DNA of 64,000 bases from Hygrocybe punicea (taxonomy: Eukaryota > Basidiomycota > Agaricomycetes > Agaricales > Hygrophoraceae): NCBI GenBank assembly GCA_963556145.1, contig OY744468.1:5456001-5520000 (forward strand), in the 5' to 3' direction. The notes beneath the pieces were generated by a model. The model searched no databases, was not told the DNA's origin, and worked only from the letters and a program-made list of their open reading frames with translations. The translations under genes were made by a program, and so were the position numbers. Each line of letters opens with the position of its first letter. Within the stretch, counting starts at the first letter, position 1. Of this stretch, positions 34,002 to 45,984 are shown piece by piece.

Positions 34002-37000
34002 ATGGGTAAAATTGAAAAACTAAATGTCCCATCCTTAAAGAGGGGGGGACACTTGGAGAATTTATTGTAGCTAGAGAAGCATTTAATAAAATTCCGTGCT
34101 CAAAAGGAACACCAAGGGAATCAATCCCCGGAGAAAGCCTATATCCTACAGTGGCAGCAATCAAAAATTTACTTAAATGGGGAGATTGGTAATCAAGGGA
34201 ATTTCCCAAAAAGGAAGTGATAAGTCGGCCAGCATCTGGATGACCATTGGAGTGGATCCCTTCTACAGGGAGAGAAAGAGGGTGGTTATTGATCATAAAA
34301 GGTGGGATCTGGGGGGTTTGTGCAGCAGACATGGCTACTGTCTCTCCCATTTCTTCAGAGTTTTTATAGCAATTCCTATCTAAATTTCCCTGGTGTGAAA
34401 ATCCATTTCTTATCTTTCTCCTTTTAGAAAATTCAGATTCTTCATTGTTCATGTCATCACAATGGGCTATGGACAATGCAAAAAGTTTCGAGCCATCATA
34501 TGCATTTTTGGGGATATTGAAGCATGAGATACTTTTATCTCCTTTTACTTCAGATTTATCCTTATCCAAATAAGGCTTATCCTGTAAGCATGCAATCAGT
34601 TCGGTAAAATAATTCGGTTTAAGCGGAGTTTGAAATTGCGGATTATAGTGGACTAATGCCTTATTTTGTTCATAAGACTTAGTTAAAGGAATTGTAGTGG
34701 TTTCTTCAAGTTCCATAGGTAAAGTGCATAAATAGGATGTTGAGGCATGGGCAGTAGTAGCTCCTCTGATGTGATTAACTTGAGAATGGTTTGGTGTGAC
34801 CATTAGTTCAAATCTGTTTGTCAAATCTTCAGGATTCTTGAATACTAAATATGTACCATCTATTCTTTCATCAATAGAAACATAGTTGCCTCTTTGCCAT
34901 GGTCTTCCAAGTAATAAATCAAATGGCACTGTCTCTCCTATGTAAAGATTGGCATAAGTGAGGACACCACCACAAGTCAATGGAACTTCTGAGACTAATC
35001 CTTTTAATGTTCCTTCACCTCCATTAGCATCATTCATTGTGAGAATTTTTCCTACATCCATAGGTCTTTGGATAATTTCTTTCCAGACTCTTTTACTAAT
35101 CACATTTAACTGGGATCCAGTGTCAATGATGGCTTCAATAGGTCTTCTATCACATTCCATCTGAAGCCTGATTAACACTCCACGATCCTTGGTTATGAAT
35201 GAGCTGGCAATGGCAGATACCTTTGCATTCTTTCTCTTGATCATGTCTGTTAATTGCTCAGATAATTCCTTGGAAGAAGCTAATACTTCACGAATGTGCA
35301 GGGTAACTGGTATGTCAAGGATTTGATTGACAACTTGAGTTTCTCCAATATTGACTGAAATTTCAGATTGTCTGGGAGTGGGCTTTGGACGAGTTATGGC
35401 ATTATGTCTTTCAGCCATGATCTTGTTCTTATCTATGTTTGCCTTGTGTCCTTGTATATGAGTCTTGGCTGGCTTTGTTGGAGAAGGATCTATCATCTCC
35501 ATATCTGAATCTGTGTCTGAAGGAATATGTATTGGGGTTCTTATATCCATTGGAACAGGTTGTTTTGTATGCAGTTCTTCTGTAGGATGGAATGGGTTTG
35601 TCTTCTTGAGAGCAAAAGGTAATGGTGCGGGTACATGTGCTTGAGCTTGCTTCTGTGCTGAAAGAGGGCCAGGTTTGACTGGGCCTTTAGGAATGGGTGG
35701 CAGTACTGCATTGGGCCTTATATTCTCTTTTCCCTTGGCTTTAATACCTGTGGGAGGATATACTCCATGTAATACTTCCTTCCTTGCTGCACCAATTTTC
35801 TGTGGTCCTCTGACTGCAGGCAGGATTTGTATTTCTTCTTCCTTGATTGTAGGTATAGTATATGCTTCAAAATCTTCTTCAGCATCAGATTGATAGTAAT
35901 CAGAGAATTGATCTTGTAATACATAGAAGTGTGACTGGACATTGCTGGCTTTTTCAGCTACATGTCTATCAATTGCTTGTACAAATGTCTCACCCATATT
36001 TCTGCAAATTATTGAGCCATCTGGATAAACAATCCTTCCAAGACCATCCTTGGTTATCTTGCCTGTCTTGAGTAATTCATTGATCTGGAAACATGATTGC
36101 ATTCCATGTCCTTGTCCTCCACAACCATAGCAGGTCATGGGTCCTCTTTGTTCATTGGAAGGAGTAAATGAATTGGTAGGAGTAAATGAACTAGTAGAAG
36201 GGTTTGGTGGAAGGCCAACGCTATTGGCAGCTGAGATTTTGAAGGGAGGTCTTTGTGTTTGCTGTGACTGTGCTTGCCTTTGCTGAGGTTGTTTCAGCTC
36301 AGGTGGGCTAATACAGTGAGCAATGTCTGGGTCTAGCTTCAAAGCTCTATAGTATGCTAGTCCATACTTTATATCATCCAAAGATAGCTTTCCCATTTGC
36401 TTGATTAAGGACTCTACTTCATTCTGGTGTGATGATGATGTGGAGGTAGACTTCCTGTCTGTCCCCTTCTTGCCATTATCTTTCTTCTCAGCTTCTTTCC
36501 TTACTGTCTTCTTAAATAGTTCATCATCTGAATCATATGCCTTGGATTTGAATGCCTTCTTCTTCTTGCTAGCTTTCTTTCTCTTGATGCAGGCTTCATA
36601 GTCACTATCTGTATCATACTCTGATGAATCATCTGTATCAGAGTCCTCTGAAACAGAGTTGTCTAGTCTTCCTGGTATATCTGAATCTGAATCTGCTAGG
36701 TTCATGTCAAACCGATTCCTTTCAAATAAAGTTTCTGCAACCTTGATGACATCTTTCATAGGGAATGGAGATGTGACATCTAAAGGTGTTGATCCAGTGT
36801 TGAGACGTGTCTCAATGATATGTCTGAGGTTCTTGTTGATTCCATGCCAGAAGTGTGCAGCCTTTTCATCTGCAGAGATCTTCTTCTTGCTCTCTAACCA
36901 TCCTGCAATAGTAATGAACCTGCATTCATATTGCTTCCATTTGGTGAGAGTTCTGATCTGCTTAAGCTTCCAAATGCGTGCCAGGGTCATGAGATCTCTA

Positions 37001-37305
37001 ACAATGTATCTTGTTTCCTTTAGGGCAGCATCAAAGTAGCGAGTAATATCTTTCTCAAGAGTATTCCAGTCCTGGGATATGTAACTCTTCAGGGCTTCAA
37101 TAAGCTTGACTACTTTGGTGGAGCAGTAATCTACAATCCTTTCACACTTTTCTTTATCAGAAACAGCATAGGATTTGCACATTTGATTGTAATGCCTTAA
37201 GAATCTCTTGACTTCTTCATAGCTTCCTTTGAATTTAGCTGGGGCAGACTTCTGCCCTAGCAGGGGCATCATGTCTGGGGTACGAGTACTGGTGCTTGTG
37301 GACAT
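33907..37305 (-). CDS. Gag polyprotein with zinc knuckle and retropepsin
   Basis: The ATG at 37305 opens a 1,132-codon frame just inside the 5' LTR. The N-terminal ~210 residues are a helical capsid-like Gag (motifs such as RFLRHYNQMCKSYAV and RDLMTLARIWKLKQI). An acidic/Lys-rich stretch follows, then a CX2CX4HX4C knuckle (CYGCGGQGHGMQSC, 36098-36139). Further on is an aspartic protease with the IIDTGS motif (about 35116-35136) and the flap/end motif LLGRPW. Having the protease in the gag frame rather than in pol sets it apart from the chromovirus in this window. The last ~30 residues are probably a frameshift product, since the sense continues in the next frame after a C9 run. Confidence 0.85.
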   Translation of the reverse strand: MSTSTSTRTPDMMPLLGQKSAPAKFKGSYEEVKRFLRHYNQMCKSYAVSDKEKCERIVDYCSTKVVKLIEALKSYISQDWNTLEKDITRYFDAALKETRYIVRDLMTLARIWKLKQIRTLTKWKQYECRFITIAGWLESKKKISADEKAAHFWHGINKNLRHIIETRLNTGSTPLDVTSPFPMKDVIKVAETLFERNRFDMNLADSDSDIPGRLDNSVSEDSDTDDSSEYDTDSDYEACIKRKKASKKKKAFKSKAYDSDDELFKKTVRKEAEKKDNGKKGTDRKSTSTSSSHQNEVESLIKQMGKLSLDDIKYGLAYYRALKLDPDIAHCISPPELKQPQQRQAQSQQTQRPPFKISAANSVGLPPNPSTSSFTPTNSFTPSNEQRGPMTCYGCGGQGHGMQSCFQINELLKTGKITKDGLGRIVYPDGSIICRNMGETFVQAIDRHVAEKASNVQSHFYVLQDQFSDYYQSDAEEDFEAYTIPTIKEEEIQILPAVRGPQKIGAARKEVLHGVYPPTGIKAKGKENIRPNAVLPPIPKGPVKPGPLSAQKQAQAHVPAPLPFALKKTNPFHPTEELHTKQPVPMDIRTPIHIPSDTDSDMEMIDPSPTKPAKTHIQGHKANIDKNKIMAERHNAITRPKPTPRQSEISVNIGETQVVNQILDIPVTLHIREVLASSKELSEQLTDMIKRKNAKVSAIASSFITKDRGVLIRLQMECDRRPIEAIIDTGSQLNVISKRVWKEIIQRPMDVGKILTMNDANGGEGTLKGLVSEVPLTCGGVLTYANLYIGETVPFDLLLGRPWQRGNYVSIDERIDGTYLVFKNPEDLTNRFELMVTPNHSQVNHIRGATTAHASTSYLCTLPMELEETTTIPLTKSYEQNKALVHYNPQFQTPLKPNYFTELIACLQDKPYLDKDKSEVKGDKSISCFNIPKNAYDGSKLFALSIAHCDDMNNEESEFSKRRKIRNGFSHQGNLDRNCYKNSEEMGETVAMSAAQTPQIPPFMINNHPLSLPVEGIHSNGHPDAGRLITSFLGNSLDYQSPHLSKFLIAATVGYRLSPGIDSLGVPFEHGILLNASLATINSPSVPPSLRMGHLVFQFYPFANPSTEENFSPPPCPSSLHRGLLFFPSDHS

Positions 37306-37356
37306 TGTGTATTAGAGGTATAGAAATACTTGGGTTATTTGGATTTAAAACTCCTC

Positions 37357-37373
37357 GCAGTGGGCTCCAATTT
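37357..37373 (-). promoter_or_regulatory. primer-binding-site-like sequence of large gypsy element
   Basis: The minus strand reads TGGAGCCCACTGCGAGG close to the 5' LTR border at 37374. It differs by one base from the site at 13168-13184, so both families probably prime from the same tRNA. Confidence 0.65.
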
Positions 37374-37879
37374 TGTTATGTGAATGTTTGTTTCACCAAG
37401 AATTACCGGAGTTGACTTTGTTCAGGTACCTTCTTGTTGTTCGTGGGTTTTTAATATCTAAATAACCTATCAGGAAGGGGTTTGTGGGTATATGTACTAT
37501 ATGAATCAATAGAATGTAATAGTGAGGTCTCTTCAATTAAGAATTGAGACTTTGAGTAGGTATGAATAGCAATTGGGTGTGTGATGTACTACTGGAATAT
37601 AAAAATATGAACTAATGAATACTGATAACAATATTCACCAGTTGAATATGGATGGTTTTGGCTACAGGGCCTATTCAATCAAGAGTATCTCTGGGTATTA
37701 TAATATCTGACTTAAATCCGAAGCTTCAAACGCACATTGGCTACTAGTTCAGGGATATCTTTACAGCTGATTTCATAAACATGCGGAAAGTGAGAAAAAA
37801 TTCAGGGTGACGCAACTCCGCTGCCATCCAAGCCGAACCCAATACACACTCTGAGTTACAATTTAGGTTTTCAACTGTT

Positions 37880-38934
37880 ATGCCGCCTCACACTATCTCG
37901 AGAGATCTCAAAGCAAGGATCCCAATCCTCCACTACCGTGGCTACAATATCAAAGAGATCTGTGATCTCCTTGGTGTTCGCAAGTCACTCGTCTACAAAA
38001 CTCTCCAGTACCACCGCATCTACGGCCTCACTCACAATCCTTTTGCTCAACCAACTGCGCATCGCCGCATTCTTACTCCCCTCGACATTGGCTTCATTCG
38101 TCTACTCCTAACCCACCACCACACACTATACCTCGACGAACTACAGCTTGAACTCCAATCCCAGCACAATGTATTTGTATCCCTCACCACTCTCATGCGC
38201 ACTCTCTGCCGGCTCCACTTCTCAAACAAGCGTGTATCCGTTCAAGCTCTCAAAAGAAATGACCTCCAACGGGCAATTTTCATGAATCAGATTGGGGCAG
38301 AGGTCCCCGACCCCTCCATGTTGATGTTCACCGATGAGAGTGCCATGAATGATCAGACACAGCGCAGGCGATACGGTTGGTCATTAGTCGGAACTCGATG
38401 TGTGCAACGGCAGGCCTTTGTACGTGGACAACGGTATTCTATCCTCCCAGTCCTCACCCTTGATGGAATCATCGCATACGATCTCATTGAGGGTTCTGTG
38501 ACGGCGGAGCGCTTTGTTCGATTCCTTCGTGAGATGGTCGTACGTAGTATCCTCTATTCCAGACACAAAATACTAACACCTTCATCCAGATACCTCTCAC
38601 TAATCCATATCCAGGTCCACGGAGCGTTCTGGTTCTCGATAACTGCAACATCCACCATTCCGAAGAGGTTCGAGAGCTTGTAGAGGTTGAAGCATGTACG
38701 CTCACTTCTTTGTCTCATGTTGACACTCTAACTTGTTTCATTTCAGGCTGTCGAATAATATACCTGCCCCCATACTCCCCTGACTACAACCCCATCGAGC
38801 TCACCTTCTCATCCATCAAATCTTACCTGCACCGTTATACACATGACCGAGGCCTTTTCACGGTAGTTACGGCAATGGATACTATAACACCTGCGAAGGC
38901 TGCAGGCTGGTTTTGCTCATCTGGTTACATGTAA
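37880..38934 (+). CDS. Tc1/mariner (DDE) transposase, two introns
   Basis: The exons are 37880-38539, 38590-38695 and 38747-38934 (317 residues), with introns of 50 and 51 nt. The N-terminus has a helix-turn-helix of the homeodomain-like type (YRGYNIKEICDLLGV with RKSLVYKTLQYH). The catalytic triad is D152 (FTDES), D237 (LVLDNC) and E273 (YSPDYNPIEL), a spacing of 35 between the last two. No stop or frameshift is seen and all three acidic residues are present, so it may be functional. It cuts and pastes the element at TA sites through the flanking inverted repeats. Confidence 0.9.
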
Positions 38935-39054
38935 CTTCTGCATTTGTATGTTTGTATGTTTTTTGTAGTTGTTGTCATGCAATGTAACTTGTGGAACGAA
39001 AATATTTTTATTGGTGCAGCAAAAGTCCTTGAGTTGTGTAGCTACGATTGAATA

Positions 39055-40595
39055 CTAATTGGGGAACACGTCATCATCCTCTTCTATCCTTGGTGGAGCA
39101 TGGAAGCCTAACGGTATGGGGACAAGGCTCTTGAGCTCAGTGCTGTAATAAGATGTATGGCGATCATCTGCTGTCTGATTACCTGGCGTCATCATGGGGC
39201 CAAACCATGTGCATGCGCCGCCATCATCCCATTTGATCTCGTACCGGATAGTGTTGTCCTGGGGGGGAGTGGGAACACGAGTGCCTGGTTGGAATTCATC
39301 ACCAAGTGATAGGGAATGGGCCGAACGGCAACCAGATGTTGTGGTTTGACGCCTCCTCTTCTTATCCCGCTTCCAGCTGGTGCAACCTGATATCAAACGC
39401 ATTGCTTCCCCTTTCGACATGCCATATTCTGTAAGGTCAGAGACAGCAAGTGCGCCAATAATATCAGGCCCATAATCCTCAGTGCTCAGGGCAACCTCGT
39501 AATCGCAGGCAGTTTGCACTCCGAGGTGATCCTGGGCATAAAGTAAGTATTCATGGAGATCATTGAGTGCCGACCTGACAGGTGATGAGAATGGAGATGG
39601 ATTGAGAGAGCGCTTGCGCTTGGGAGTGGAGGGCTTGGGGGTGAGTGCACCGACAACCGTGGTCATCAATTGGGCAAATACGGCAAGTTGGTTGTTTTGA
39701 TCCAGTGCCAGCATTGATGTCTGCGATTTTTGTCGGGCTGGTAATGTTCTGCCACGATTCGCAATGTCAAAAGCCGCCGTGTTGGGGGGGGTCATAACAG
39801 TAGTTTTGCTTTCATGCTGTTCAAAACCTAGTTATAATGTTTCTGTAGATTATAGTGGACAGAACGTACCATGGCAATTGCCCACTGATGCATCATGAAT
39901 GGAGTGAGCGTGAGTTCAGTGTTGTCATCACAAATGTACACGTAGTGTCCCGGATTGTTGTCATTCCCGTACTTCTTTTCAAGCATAACACGAAACCATG
40001 CCAATGAAAGGTCCAACGATGTAGCACCCTGTGGTGTAGCTGCTGGGTTGAGAGCTTCCATGCTGTCGTTGTCGACTATGACATCAGGCTGCACAAAAGT
40101 TACTGTGAGATAGAATAGAAGGGACGGCTTGTGCTTACATCAATAGGGCATTTCTTTTTCACGTCGTCAATGTCGATGATAATGTTGACCTTCGTGTACT
40201 TGTTCTCTGTGATTTTCCCTACAAACTCTTTGTACTCTGACTCCTTCTCCACGTCCAGCGCATCAGCTTTCCTGAGAATAGAATTAGCTGGTTTTGCAGA
40301 GGTAAAAGGAAGATACGTACGGTCGACCGGGATGGAAATATTTGAACTTGTAACGTTGCTGATCTGATACCTTCCACTTTGTTTCTCCAAACCGCACTAG
40401 GACAGCTCGCATAAAGTGAACATAGTTGTCTGGTAAACACGTAAAGGCAAGTTCTTTGCTATGGATATCATGCTTGGACTTGATGGCAGCTTGCTTTCCA
40501 ATCTTGGGAATAGCCAGTGTATGGCGGATGAGTTGTAGTGAAAAGTTAATACAGTATTCATCTGAATCGTCCTCCGAAACGTCAGAGTCCACCAT
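39055..40595 (-). CDS. second gene of the mariner-like element; protein with SAM-like region and basic motif
   Basis: The exons (minus) are 40595-40321, 40271-40139, 40088-39870 and 39816-39055, joined by GT-AG introns of 49, 50 and 53 nt. All junctions keep frame and give 462 residues. The start ATG is just inside the right inverted repeat. The N-terminus is acidic; the middle has a conserved-looking core (VNIIIDIDD, DLSLAWFRVMLEKKYG). A possible nuclear signal (TPKRKRS) lies near residue 276, followed by a helical SAM-like stretch (residues ~295-355, LTEYGMSKGEAMRL) and a KRDKKRRRQ run. It is not a transposase I recognise. It could be captured host sequence or a DNA-binding helper; function unknown. 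Confidence 0.7.
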
Positions 40596-41748
40596 GGTTA
40601 TGTTAAAATTTTCAAATTGTAACTCAGAGTGTGTATTGGGTTCGGCTTGGACGGCAGCAGAGTTGCGCCACCCTGAATTTTTTCTCACTTTCCACATGTT
40701 TATGAAATCAGCTGTAATACCTTTTGAATACTCTGTTTTGTTTAGGATGAAACCTTAACCTTAGAAGTGTATCTATTTAGGATGAAACCTTAACCTTAGA
40801 AGTGTATCTATTTAGGATGAAACCTTAACCTTAGAAATGTATCTAGCTGACTAATGCTGACTAATGAATTGATTGAACTGAGTGAACTGGGTGAATTCTC
40901 CTTGATGACAAGGGGAACTCAGAGAATGATAGAATAAGAGTGAACTAGACTGGATTGCAAGCACTAGCTACTACAATGAGTAACTACTAGTACTAAGAGA
41001 ATGAGGGATCACACTGTGTGAATCCAACTAAGAGTGACTACTGAGTGGTGAGGGGGGAAATTCTACTGACTACTGGAATTTGGGGGCCCTATTTATACTG
41101 TTGGAGAACAATGGGGGACTGAGAACAATGGGAAAGTGAGAACAATAGGACTGAGTCATGAGAACAATGGATGGCATCAAAGAGGCTGTGAACAATGGGC
41201 TCTATCTCCATTTCGACTGTTTAGAACAATAGACTGCTCAGAACAATAGACCATTGTCTTTATGTAAGCAGAAGATCACAATCACTCTCTGATGCATCCT
41301 ATCTTATCATTATCTTATCATCCTCTTGTTCACATCTTATCTAATCATTTCCCATCGTCTAGCTAAGCCCCTTTTGATCAATACAAGTAAACAAGATTTG
41401 TAATCAATCCATTACTGCTAATATAGGTAACAATGCTAGTTGGGCTTGTCTCCTTGCACACGCAATACAGAGAAATATATAATAAATACTAATGAGTGGG
41501 GGATGTGCCTCTGTGCACCATATATAAATGGCTAAGTCTGGGCATTGCTAGTGAAGCCATAATAAATGATATAAAGGTAAGCATAAATGCTATCTGTGTC
41601 TGTTCACTAGCATGCATAATGTGGAAAGGCATAGAATGGGTACTAATGAGTGTAGGTGTGCATCCATAGTGTTGCACTTAAATATCTAAGTCCGTGGTCT
41701 GATGGTAAACCCATGACATTACACCCAAAAACACTTGGGGTCATGACA

Positions 41749-44700
41749 CCGTAACATATTCTCGGAGCTGTAATGACCATTTCAGATTCGAATTGAACTT
41801 ACCCTGAGGTCAGTGAGTCAGCCTGAGCTATCTCCGACTCCAGTCGACCTTTCAAGTGGGCCATTGTTACAGAGGGGCCGGGAAAGCTGCAAAGCCGTAA
41901 TGATGGACTTGGCGCATCTGCTGGGTAGTTGGGTATTCCTGAGAGGGGATAAGTACAGGCATGGCAGGTTCCCAGCTTTTGAAAAGAACACACAGCAAAA
42001 AGAGCGAAAAGAGAAATGTGAACACTTACGAAACAGAAATGTTTAGGGCAAGCTTGATGTCAGATTCATCACATGATATCATGATATGTGGTTTCATATC
42101 ATCAGGACCCCGAGTCAGTATAGAACCTTTGAATTTGACTTGGCGCTCCGCTCAAATCATGATGATATTCAAGTTAAAGTTGCCAAAGACTTGGAAGACT
42201 CAGAACTTTTGAAAGTTACTGCCTCAACAGGCTGTCATGTCAAGATATTTTATATGTACAGTGTGGGGACAGGCAATCGTGGTTCAGAAAGTGTGCCCTT
42301 TGTACTTATTTGTACACCAGCCGAAGACTGTTTTCGGATGGTCAATGAAAGCAATTCACAATTGCTGATACAAATTAATTGTAGAAACTATGTAGACCGC
42401 ATTATTGATATATTTTGATGGACATATGGTTGTATTTCACTATTTCTGTTAGGATAGGAAGCAGGTATTCACAAAAGAACTTGGAGGGGAAGCAAAAATC
42501 ATTGGATTCAAGTGACAATGCGCTGACGTCACACTGCTTAATTTGTGAATCTGAAGGCAATCGCAAATGATTTAGCTGGGCTTCCACAAGCTCATTTGTT
42601 ATGATTTAAAGTGCTGGAATACATATAACCTACCTCCTGAGCAATATGTTTGGGACAGAATTTTTATCAGTGGCCCGGGTCTTTCAGAATGAGTGTTCAG
42701 TTGTGCATACAGACTGACAGAAAAGCTTTCAAAAGATTCTGTCCCAAAGACTTTGCTAAGGTATGCATACACTTTAACTTTTCTCACTGAAACGTATGCT
42801 CATTTGTGCTGTAGAAAGCTATAGAAAAAATGACTGTTGCACATTTGACATTTGGCGTGCGCCACAAGGTGAGCAAATTTCAAACTCCGAGGGAGCATTG
42901 CCTGTCCCCATACAGTGTTCAATGGCTCCTTGAACACCCTAATATAGTTGATTCTGAGTCTGTATTGATTTCTAATACTGCTAAAAAGTGTTCTAATTCC
43001 TTCAGTGCATCTGAGTCATCTGAACTTATCTGGATTTTGATTTTTACTCAGATCCACCAATAAAATTAGAAACTGAATATTCACAAAGCAGAGAGAAATC
43101 TGATCACTCCTTTGAACACTAATGTTTTGATCATAATTGAAAACATTCAAATATTAATGAATTTCTTTGAAAATTGCTGAGAGATCAGCTGATGAAAGTG
43201 ATCGGTGGAGTGGTAATCCAGGTCACATAAGTGGTTTCCGGATAAGACTGAGTCTTGTCCGGTCGGTCGGGTCAGGTTCCGGGGTGATTGGACGATTGGA
43301 TCCGGTTGAGTCATTGGTCAGGTATCCAGTAGGATGAATACAAAAGTATGAGGAGGCATAGGCCGGGGAGGACGATGAAGGACTAATACAGGAGTGATCT
43401 TAAGGCGGTTTTGGAGTGAAGTAATAACTTATTATTTTGGTACAACTACTGTACATTATCATGATATAGTACTGTGAAGGCGATGCTCTACACAGGCTAG
43501 TTAGGAGGCGAGGCGGTATCTTTCAAAATCAATAAACATATATCAAACCATCTCAGGCTAAGGTTTCTATGAGACATGATAGGTTCCCAGAGAGCCATAG
43601 TAGTGGAGTGTTTGATATGTGTTTGTCGTGATGAGACTGTTGAGGTCGGATTGCGTGTCGCGTGGTGATGTGAGTCGGATCTGGGTTCGGGTTCGGTGGG
43701 TTTGCATTTGTATATCAATCAGGTTTGTTGGGAGTTGTGATGGAGTCACGGTCGGATCTGGGTCAGGTTGTGTCGTATATACCAGGTTTTCGGGCATAGA
43801 CAGGCCATGCCCTCTACAACAGTCCAGTGCCTTACAGCTTGGTCAGTCATCCCAATTCAACCATGGGACCCAAGTGGCTGGATTGGGCCAGGTTCTGCCA
43901 TGCCCCAACAAAAAAAGGGCAGCCTCTGTCCAACATCCAGCTTCAGCCACACAGATTTGGCATCATGATCAACCCAACACAGATTTTGCATGGGAAGATG
44001 GTGCACCAGGTGGAAAGAAATAGTATACTTTCGGCTACGCTTCTCCTTACGTAAGTAGTTTATCACTTCGGACCTCTGATCCAGACTTGCCACTAACTCT
44101 GGGCCTCGTGCCTAAGTTACTGGCCTCACCTCCATCACAGGAATATGCAGATATGGACAGGTGACTGGACTGGAGACCAGCCCTAAATACATAGGCTATA
44201 TATACTGTAGTTGCAGGGCTTTTCCCCACTTTGTTATTCCACTCATCTTGGGTCACATATGCATGATTGTTAGCAACTTGAAGATCTTAGTACTCACTGA
44301 TATCCTTGGTTTAGCTGAGGTTATCTCTCTTGGCTGGTGTCAGCCAGTGTGTGCCCTGACATCTACCAACTGCTCTGCTATGTCAACTATATCATGATAC
44401 CAGAATATTTTTGAGATTTCTGATAATTTATTTGAATTTTAATTTGCAATGGTCCAGCCATGGTCTTGCAACAGTCCCAAAAAAGACCAGACCATGGCAA
44501 CAGTTGTGAATGACAGAAGGGGTGCCAGTGGAAACTTGAATGTAGAAGAGGTGACCTTGAGTCTGTTGCACTACTAGGTGTAGACATGGTGGAGGGAGGG
44601 GACAGGAGGTTGTGGTTGATGAAGTGGTTTCAAGTTGGTGAGGCTATGGTTGAGAAGAAGGTTGAAGGTTGGCAACTTGAAAGGTTTGAACTTGAGCTCA

Positions 44701-45899
44701 GAAGTTAGGTGGAGTTCAATTATGCTAGTCCATACTACTAGATTCCAAGTCCAACACTGTATAAACTTGAAGTAGACAGGTTTTGCACCATAAAAACAAG
44801 TTATGCTGTACCCTCAATATTGCAGTCTGAACCACTCACTGTACCTTCCGCTCATAAATTTGATGTTAGACCATGATCAGATAATAGTCTACGACTTACA
44901 TGGTCTCCATGTGTCTCTGTCTTCACTCCCTGATGCACTCCACCTCATGGGACTCGATCCCGACACATTGGAATCAACCTGGGCCAGAAGTGTTTGATTC
45001 AACGTTCCCGCTATTGGACACCACTGGGATTCCTCTTCATATCATGACTGCCAGTGATAAGCCACTGACCCCCTCTGATCACTTCCTAGTCAATCACCCC
45101 TGTCGTTCCCAGTCCGGAACCACACCGACACTCGCCATCACAACAGTATGCTTTCAAGTTAATGTTGAACAAGGATGTATCTGTCGGCAAAGGGCTTATT
45201 TGGTACAGCAAGGTCATGACGGGATGTGTTCATGATTGCACAACCAGCATTTTCAAAGGCCAACATTTGGTATCTATCATATGATAGACCATGGCCACCA
45301 CTAGCAAGTGTCAGTGCAGAATCATAACAAATCCAAGTCTGAACCAACAAAGTATGTAATTATAAAATCAATCCTGTCAGAAAAAGCCTCCTCTCACACA
45401 AACCCCTTCAAGTTCAATCTGCCCTCAGGCTTCTGTCACGACTTCTGGAGCTCCTGAACAGCCACGGCGTTGAACCAGCTTCCGACTCAGAGTCAGAAGC
45501 ATTTTCTGAAGGTCTGAAAAGGTTTTGAATATCTTTATCAACTTCAAGTTCAACTTGAAGGTGGTCTTGGTTAAGGCTAGCCCATTCTGTTGAGAGTTGT
45601 CAAAAGAAATCTAGACAAGAAAGCAGTTTCTCAAAGCTTCGGTTTTAGTAGGTGTGATCATGATTCCATCACTGGCAAATGCAGCAATTCACCATGACAA
45701 TATTAAGACCTCATATCACATTTTACAGGCCTCAGTGCATTATATATCTATAGTACTAATTCTTCCACTGGCAAACAGTTTGGTATCACTCCGATGAGGA
45801 GCTGTCATGTCTTCAGTGAGTTGCAAGTGAATTTGCTGTTTTTACATATTATTTTAGGCTCCGCCAACTTAGACAGTAACTTACCTGAATCAGGGGTCC
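41749..45899. other. unassigned region with scattered short open frames
   Basis: I found no element ends and no protein family. A 110-codon frame at 42086-42418 (plus), a 77-codon frame at 42830-43063 and a 64-codon frame at 44803-44997 look somewhat protein-like (for example DLHGLHVSLSSLPDALHLMG), but none has a convincing start, splice partner or domain. They may be remnants of spliced genes. Confidence 0.4.
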
Positions 45900-45984
45900 C
45901 ACTAGTATTCCCATGGCACCACGGCCGTGGTTGAAATACAAGCCTGAGCCAGCTCCAAGTCTGCAGAAACCACTCCCTTATCTC

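Larger units (their letters stand above)
37764..40714. mobile_element. two-gene Tc1/mariner-like transposon, TA target duplication
   Basis: The terminal inverted repeats are 101 bp (37764-37864 and its mirror ending at 40714), start CAGCTGATTTCATAAACATG, and differ at about four positions. TA flanks both ends (37762-37763, 40715-40716), and the uninterrupted site is visible in the sister LTR near 24069. Inside are a spliced transposase on the plus strand and a second, convergent four-exon gene on the minus strand. Both start close to their own inverted repeat, with only 120 bp between their stop codons. Confidence 0.9.
23667..41748 (-). mobile_element. large multi-ORF Ty3/gypsy LTR retrotransposon, carrying two later DNA transposons
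   Basis: LTRs of about 1.4 kb enclose a 12.3 kb interior read on the minus strand: gag-protease (37305-33907), a long accessory ORF (about 34000-30994), pol (about 30993-26997) and a small accessory gene (25700-25170). The PBS-like sequence TGGAGCCCACTGCGAGG adjoins the 5' LTR at 37357-37373. A 321-bp hAT MITE and a 2.95 kb mariner-type element have inserted into it. The outer flanks (TGCGC left, CCGTA right) are not a target duplication, and the tandem array on the left does not resume on the right. It may be a recombinant between two copies or a rearranged locus. Confidence 0.85.
37374..41748 (-). repeat. 5' LTR of large gypsy element, interrupted by mariner-like transposon
   Basis: Without 37764-40714 and one TA it is 1,422 bp. 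It differs from the 3' LTR by a 35-bp unit present three times (about 40740-40845) instead of once, the absence of 21 bp, and numerous substitutions. Confidence 0.9.
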
